A stretch of 64,000 nucleotides of DNA. It comes from Planctomycetota bacterium (GTDB lineage: Bacteria; Planctomycetota; Phycisphaerae; Phycisphaerales; UBA1924). A program made the position numbers and the translations under genes. This document shows positions 59,097 to 64,000 of this stretch, piece by piece. Position 1 is the stretch's first letter. Every line of letters starts with the position of its first letter. The stretch lies in NCBI GenBank assembly GCA_024280755.1, contig JAJRPN010000004.1, positions 1 through 64,000 of the forward strand, in the 5' to 3' direction. The notes below the pieces were generated by a model that was not told where the DNA came from, did no database searches, and saw only the letters and a list, made by a program, of their open reading frames with translations.

Positions 59097-59978
59097 TTAC
59101 TTGGTCGGATCAATCTTCGGACGAGTGATCTTTACCGGTGCCGGTTGTGCTGCTGCCGGTTGAGCAGATGATGCAGAATCTACGCCTGTGTTTGTCGAAG
59201 GCACAAGGAAGATCTCAACTCGGCGGTTGGCCTTGGTGCCTTTGCCCTTGTTGTTGGAAACCAGCGGGCGATTTTCGCCCCAGCCAGTCACCGACATCCT
59301 GTTCCAATCAACACCCGATTGTCCGAGTGCAGCTCGTACTGCGATCGCGCGATGGGCAGAGAGGTGCATGTTTGATGGGTGACGCTTTTTCGTGTTCGAG
59401 CTTGGGCGTTCGTTGTCAGTATGCCCAACAATCTGGATGTCATACTGACCAGCCGAGCCTGAGTTGAGAACATCGGCAAGCTTCTTGAGCGAATCGCCAG
59501 CGGATGCCTGGACCGAATCTGAACCGGACCCAAAGGTCATGTCCGAAACGAAACGGAGCATCCCGTGATCTGCGTCATAGTTGATGATGCCAGGGTATTG
59601 GCTGGCAAGATCAGACAATGCTCGATCGGTCGCAGCATCAAGATGCACGATCTGAAGCGAGTTCATCCGGTCTTCGAGGTTGATGAATGAGCTTTGTGAG
59701 TTGGCCAATGCGCCGCGGAGCGTTGAGTTCTCAGATTGCAGCCGAGAGATCACGCCCTGTGCATCGCCAGCCGAACCTTGGAGCTGGGTGTTGGTTGATT
59801 CGGCCGAGCCAACAATGTTGGTGAGCTCTTGGTTCTGGCTCCGCAGCGACATGTTGGTCTCGTAGAGCTTGTCGAACTCCTGCTGACTGACACACCCGGT
59901 GGTCAATCCCGCAGCTGCGATCAGAACGGCGCTCAGGGCAACTTTGCGTCCTGGCATGGTGAAGTTGGTGATTTTCAT
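59097..59978 (-). CDS. OmpA family protein (peptidoglycan-binding C-terminal domain)
   Basis: Lipobox-like LIAAAGLTTGCVSQ; coiled region; IQIVGHTDNERPSS...HLSAHRAIAVRAALGQSGVDWNRMSVTGWGENRPLVSNNKGKGTKANRRVEIFLVP. Confidence 0.94.
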   Translation of the reverse strand: MKITNFTMPGRKVALSAVLIAAAGLTTGCVSQQEFDKLYETNMSLRSQNQELTNIVGSAESTNTQLQGSAGDAQGVISRLQSENSTLRGALANSQSSFINLEDRMNSLQIVHLDAATDRALSDLASQYPGIINYDADHGMLRFVSDMTFGSGSDSVQASAGDSLKKLADVLNSGSAGQYDIQIVGHTDNERPSSNTKKRHPSNMHLSAHRAIAVRAALGQSGVDWNRMSVTGWGENRPLVSNNKGKGTKANRRVEIFLVPSTNTGVDSASSAQPAAAQPAPVKITRPKIDPTK

Positions 59979-60129
59979 AGTCTGCTCCTGGTCTACTTTG
60001 ACACTCGCCAGTCGGCCGAGTGTTGGGTTGTTTGTCCGTTGCGATGATATCAGGATGATATCGTATTGAGTAGATCTCGGCGGGCAAACATCACCCTTAT
60101 TGTGCTTTCATGCCGTACAATCTGCGCCT

Positions 60130-61563
60130 ATGCCAATCAACACCCCGTCATCACCCGCTCAACGGGTTTCCTACCAAATAGATGCGCTCGTGCATCAAAA
60201 TCTGTCAACATCTTCATCTGTTTCAGGGACTTCACCCCACATCCTTCGGCTCAACGCTACTGCCATCGCGTGCCCGGCTTCTGGAGTGATCGAATCCGCC
60301 TCCCTCTTGCTCAAGTCCACACCAACCGGGTTCGAGATTGTCGGCTTTGGAACACACGAAGAGATCAATGCCAAGATCGAATCCGGGCAGCTTCCAAAGC
60401 AGATGCTCGAACTCACCCTCCGCGATCGCCTCCTCATGCCCGCCCTTGTCAACGCCCATACCCATCTCGATCTGACACACATCGGCCCAGTCGCCCATGA
60501 CCCAAACGAAGGCTTCGTGAAATGGATCGATCACATCCGAACCAACCGCAAGCAAGAAGACATCGACATCCGCCAGGCTGTCCGATTGGGCATCCAAGCT
60601 TCTCTTGCTGGCGGCACCATCGCAGTGGGGGATATCGCCGGCGCACCCAGCGGCCGAATCACCGACGCACCGGCCCACGAACTTGCAGCATCTCCAATGC
60701 TCGGCACCTCCTATATCGAGTTCTTTGGCATCGGCAAAACCGAAGAATCAGTCATCGAAAAAATCGAGCACTACCTCACCAACACCCACCCCCAATCACT
60801 CGAAGCCCTCAAACACACCGGCGTCACCATCGGGTTCCAACCACACGCCCCGTACACCGTTGGGTTGCCTGTCTATCAACAGATCACCACCATCGCCAAG
60901 CAGCATGGCATGCCCTTAAGCACGCACCTCGCCGAGACCTCCGAAGAACACGAGTTCATCGCCAAAGGCACCGGCCCGCAGCGCACATTCCTCGAACGCT
61001 TCGGCGTCTGGAAAAGCTCCATCCTCGACCACATCGCCAAAGACAACCACCCCGTCGAACACCTCGCCAATGTCCTCAAGCAATCGCCATACCTTGTCGC
61101 CCATATCAATGATGCAACAGATGCCGCGATCGAAACCCTCGCCGCGACCAATACCTCCGTCGCCTACTGCCCAAGAGGCTCCGCCTACTTCGGAGCCGAC
61201 CAACACTTCGACCCACACCGCTACCAAGACATGCTCGCCAGCGGCGTCAATGTGTGTCTTGGCACCGACTCGATCGTCAACCTCGACACCCCTGGCCGAA
61301 TCTCCATCCTCGACGAGATGCGATTCCTCCATCGCCGTGACGGTACCGACCCCAAACGCCTCCTCCAAATGGCCACCACCAATGGTGCCCGTGCCTTAGG
61401 ACTCGATGATTCCGGCTTTACTCTTGCGGTAGGCAATCACCCATTGGGCTTGATTGCCGTACCGATCGAAGCGGGGGGGCAAGATTCATGGGCAGGTGCC
61501 ATGCAAAGTAACGAGCCGCCGGAGTGGGTGTTTGGGCGAGAGAAAGAGACCCAATTTGCCTAG
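60130..61563 (+). CDS. Amidohydrolase family protein (cytosine/adenosine deaminase-like)
   Basis: LLMPALVNAHTHLDLTHIG; LSTHLAETSEEHEFI; VAYCPRGSAYFGADQH...VNVCLGTDSIVNLDTPGRISILDEMRF. Confidence 0.9.
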   Translation: MPINTPSSPAQRVSYQIDALVHQNLSTSSSVSGTSPHILRLNATAIACPASGVIESASLLLKSTPTGFEIVGFGTHEEINAKIESGQLPKQMLELTLRDRLLMPALVNAHTHLDLTHIGPVAHDPNEGFVKWIDHIRTNRKQEDIDIRQAVRLGIQASLAGGTIAVGDIAGAPSGRITDAPAHELAASPMLGTSYIEFFGIGKTEESVIEKIEHYLTNTHPQSLEALKHTGVTIGFQPHAPYTVGLPVYQQITTIAKQHGMPLSTHLAETSEEHEFIAKGTGPQRTFLERFGVWKSSILDHIAKDNHPVEHLANVLKQSPYLVAHINDATDAAIETLAATNTSVAYCPRGSAYFGADQHFDPHRYQDMLASGVNVCLGTDSIVNLDTPGRISILDEMRFLHRRDGTDPKRLLQMATTNGARALGLDDSGFTLAVGNHPLGLIAVPIEAGGQDSWAGAMQSNEPPEWVFGREKETQFA

Positions 61564-61726
61564 ATTGCCATTTTGGATATCAGATTCCTGCATCCAATCC
61601 CGCCCGCATGCGAAAAGATCAAGAGAAGGGCTTTGTATTCCCGAATGAGTTTGTAGGGATACCCTTCGTCGGCCAGATTCCGTGCATATCGTTTCATGCA
61701 CGAAAAAAGCCCAGTGAGTGTGTGTT

Positions 61727-62158
61727 ATGAGCAGTGAAGTACAAATCGATCTCAAGGATATCATGGATCAAGCTGGCGGCTATTCGCCCGCGTGCTTCGG
61801 ATTTATCCGCGATGGGCTTGCACACACCGTCGAGATGGTCCACGGCAACCCCGCAGACCAAACCATGCTCGAACTCGGACTCGTCGAAGATTCCCGCCAT
61901 GTCTGTGGCCGAGAGCTTTGCATCGGGCTGAAGGACTACGCCATCGACCGCTACGGCATGCTCGCCAAGTCCGTCCTCAACAAGTGGGGCATCCACTACA
62001 CCCGCGACTTCGGCAACATTATCTTCGCGATGGTCGACGCTGGTTTGATGCGAACGACTGATGAAGACAGCATTGAAGATTTCGACGCGATCTTTGAGTT
62101 CGACGATGTCTTCTCTGATCCCGCAAGAACCACCCGCCCGGTGATTCTCGAATCCTAA
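61727..62158 (+). CDS. Minf_1886-like conserved hypothetical protein (PVC-group)
   Basis: YSPACFGFIRDGLAHTVEMVHG...HVCGRELCIGLKDYAIDRYGMLAKSVLNKWGIHYTRDFGNIIFAMVDAGLMRTTDEDSIEDF matches my recollection of this family. Confidence 0.8.
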   Translation: MSSEVQIDLKDIMDQAGGYSPACFGFIRDGLAHTVEMVHGNPADQTMLELGLVEDSRHVCGRELCIGLKDYAIDRYGMLAKSVLNKWGIHYTRDFGNIIFAMVDAGLMRTTDEDSIEDFDAIFEFDDVFSDPARTTRPVILES

Positions 62159-62260
62159 CGGATCTTCCTTCTGGTGAGATTGATTTTTCTGGTGGGATGG
62201 GCTTCCAGCCCGTCTTTCTCCGTCATCATGTCTGACGGCTTGTATTTTTCTATACGAACT

Positions 62261-62422
62261 CGCCTCCCCCGGGCCTCCGGGGGAGGTGCCGAACGAAGTG
62301 AGGCGGAGGGGGTCTTCTCTTTTCTTCCCGTTGTCTATTGCCCACTGCCAATTGCCTTCTTCAAGAAAGCCCCCCTCCGACCGCGAAGACGCGGCCACCT
62401 CCCCCGGAAGCCCGGGGGAGGC
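62261..62422. repeat. REP/BIME-like inverted repeat (family A, second locus)
   Basis: CGCCTCCCCCGGGCCTCCGGGGGAGGTGCCGAACGAAGTGAGGCGGAGGGGGTCTTC (62261-62317) faces AAGAAAGCCCCCCTCCGACCGCGAAGACGCGGCCACCTCCCCCGGAAGCCCGGGGGAGGCG (62363-62423). Confidence 0.88.
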
Positions 62423-62523
62423 GAAAGAAGTTATTCTTGCGGCGAATACAAATGGTAAATATGCCTTGTTTCCTCAGTCACATCATCACACAACAATTCT
62501 CCTTCCGTGCTATGCTTATCGCA

Positions 62524-63845
62524 TGGCTGATCAAAAAACAAACGACACCAAATCATCGCCCGCCTGGGCCTCATTGCACCTCTGGCACATGCAGCCCGTC
62601 CGCGATGTCCTCCTCGGGCTCGGCATCTTCGCCATCTTCCTGATCGGCCAAAAGATTTCGGTTGTCACCGTGCCTTTGCTCATCGCGATTTTGCTGGCGT
62701 ATCTTTTTGAACCCGTCATCGTGTGGCTGATGAAGAAGTTTAAGCTCTCTCGCCGAACATCGGTCATCGGGATCATCGCCGGCATGATCGTGTTCGTCGG
62801 GCTACCCGCCGTCATCGGCTCCGCCTTTGCGGTTGGGCAGTTGGTCACCATTGGTACCACAACCGTTGACAACATCGGGCATGTGTATCATGCGCGCAAT
62901 GGGACCGAAGAAGAAGCCGCCGAGTATCTCCGCACCCAGATCGACCCGACCGCCAAGGTTGCGACTCCCACCCTCGATAAGGCCGGGAAAGCAATCAAGC
63001 CCCAGCGTTCCAAGGCCGACAACTGGATTTGGATCGAACAGCAGATCCGTAAATCCCAAACCAAGGATAACGCCTTTGGCAAAGCCTGCAACACCGCGAT
63101 CGAATGGGTCACCCTCAATAGCGATCGAGTCGCCGAGACGGCAGCCGGCGTTGGTTTCGGTGCAGCCAATACAATCCTGTCGATGATCGGTGCCATCTTC
63201 GGGCTCGGATTTATGGCCTTCATCACCGCATTCTTTTTCTTCTTCACCGCAACCGAATGGGTCGGGCTTCAGCAGTTCGGATCAAAAATGCTCCCTGATA
63301 AAAACCGAGGCAACATCATCATCCTGTTCGTAAAGTTCGATCAGGTGATCTCCGGGTTTATTCGAGGCCGAATCACGATCGCTTTCATCCAAGCCATTAT
63401 TTTCTCGATCGGTTTCTTTGTCATCGGGGTCCCTGGTGCTTTCATCCTTGGGCCGATCGTTGCGTTTTTATCAATCGTTCCCTATCTCGCACTCGTCGGC
63501 GTGCCCATCGCGGTCTCGCTGCTGTGGCTTCAAAGCTACGGCGGGTTCCGAGGCGAAATCTGGTGGGTCATCGGCGCACCAACCCTGCTCTACTTCCTCG
63601 GACAAGCCATCGACGATTATGTCCTCACCCCAAAGATTCAAGGCAAAAGCACAGGCATGGATACCCCGACCATCCTGTTCGCATCCCTCGCCGGCGGTGC
63701 CCTCTTCGGCATCTTCGGCATGCTGATCGCTATCCCGATCGCCGCGTGCGTGAAGATCCTCATCCAAGAAATCTTTTGGCCCAAGTTCAAAGATTGGGCC
63801 GAAGGACGGGCCGCCGATCCATTGCCAATTGACAGCGAATCATGA
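62524..63845 (+). CDS. AI-2E family transporter (TqsA/PerM-like)
   Basis: Multi-TM; VVTVPLLIAILLAYLFEPVIVWLMKKFKLSRRTSVIGI...FVIGVPGAFILGPIVAFLSIVPYLALVGVPIAV...LLYFLGQAIDDYVLTPKIQG. Start at MADQKTND; the ORF track runs upstream into the palindromic repeat. Confidence 0.92.
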
Positions 63846-63846
63846 T

Positions 63847-63999
63847 TCAGGATTTCGTGTCTCGAAAGATCAATCGTCGTTTGCTGAATGCAAACTCGGC
63901 AACAAAGACCCCGCTGTAGAGCACCCCGATCGAATAGAGGGTGTCTCGTTCGTTCTGCCACATATAACTCATGAGCAGACCGATTGTGACAACCACTAC
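63847..63999 (-). CDS. 3'-terminal fragment of a membrane protein gene truncated by the window edge
   Basis: Minus-strand reading frame open to the window edge: VVVTIGLLMSYMWQNERDTLYSIGVLYSGVFVAEFAFSKRRLIFRDTKS*. Absent from the ORF track, probably because the 5' end is outside the window. Confidence 0.6.
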   Translation of the reverse strand, partial: VVVVTIGLLMSYMWQNERDTLYSIGVLYSGVFVAEFAFSKRRLIFRDTKS

Positions 64000-64000
64000 G

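Noticed and set aside
1-64000. Prophage, IS element, toxin-antitoxin or restriction-modification island
   Set aside because: No integrase, transposase, phage structural, TA or R-M motifs recognised in the ORF list; the three tRNAs show no adjacent integrase.

Overview
This 64 kb window reads as a chromosomal segment of a planctomycete, most likely a Phycisphaerales-type bacterium (inferred from gene content). It begins with dnaA and a candidate oriC on the minus strand. Next is a block of secreted proteins sharing a C-terminal dockerin-like tail that ends in Gly-Cys: two FG-GAP-type beta-propellers, a metallophosphoesterase and a 5 x ~540 bp repeat protein. These are interleaved with the Kdo genes kdsA and waaA. 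Housekeeping genes follow: SNF2 helicase + SWIM protein, a GlmU-like nucleotidyltransferase, prs, rplY, pth, rpsF, ssb and rplI. A minus-strand trio comes next: an intact PilT, a membrane-anchored GspE/PilB-like protein with degenerate ATPase motifs, and an oversized CvpA-like protein. A sigma-70 factor, a superoxide dismutase and a DUF1501/DUF1800 pair follow. A long respiratory supercluster encodes Alternative Complex III (actABCDEF), SCO and cytochrome c oxidase (coxBAC + subunit IV), with a divergent ctaA/COX15. The window ends with OmpA, an amidohydrolase, a Minf_1886-like protein and an AI-2E family transporter. There are three tRNAs (Val-TAC, Lys-TTT, Gln-TTG), several Rho-independent terminators and two related clusters of REP/BIME-like palindromes (about 37.0-37.4 kb and 62.2-62.4 kb). 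I saw no CRISPR array, rRNA, prophage or insertion sequence. The best candidates for something undescribed are the PilT / TM-anchored pseudo-GspE / large CvpA-like trio and the palindromic repeat families. All family calls are from recognition by eye; no database search was run.
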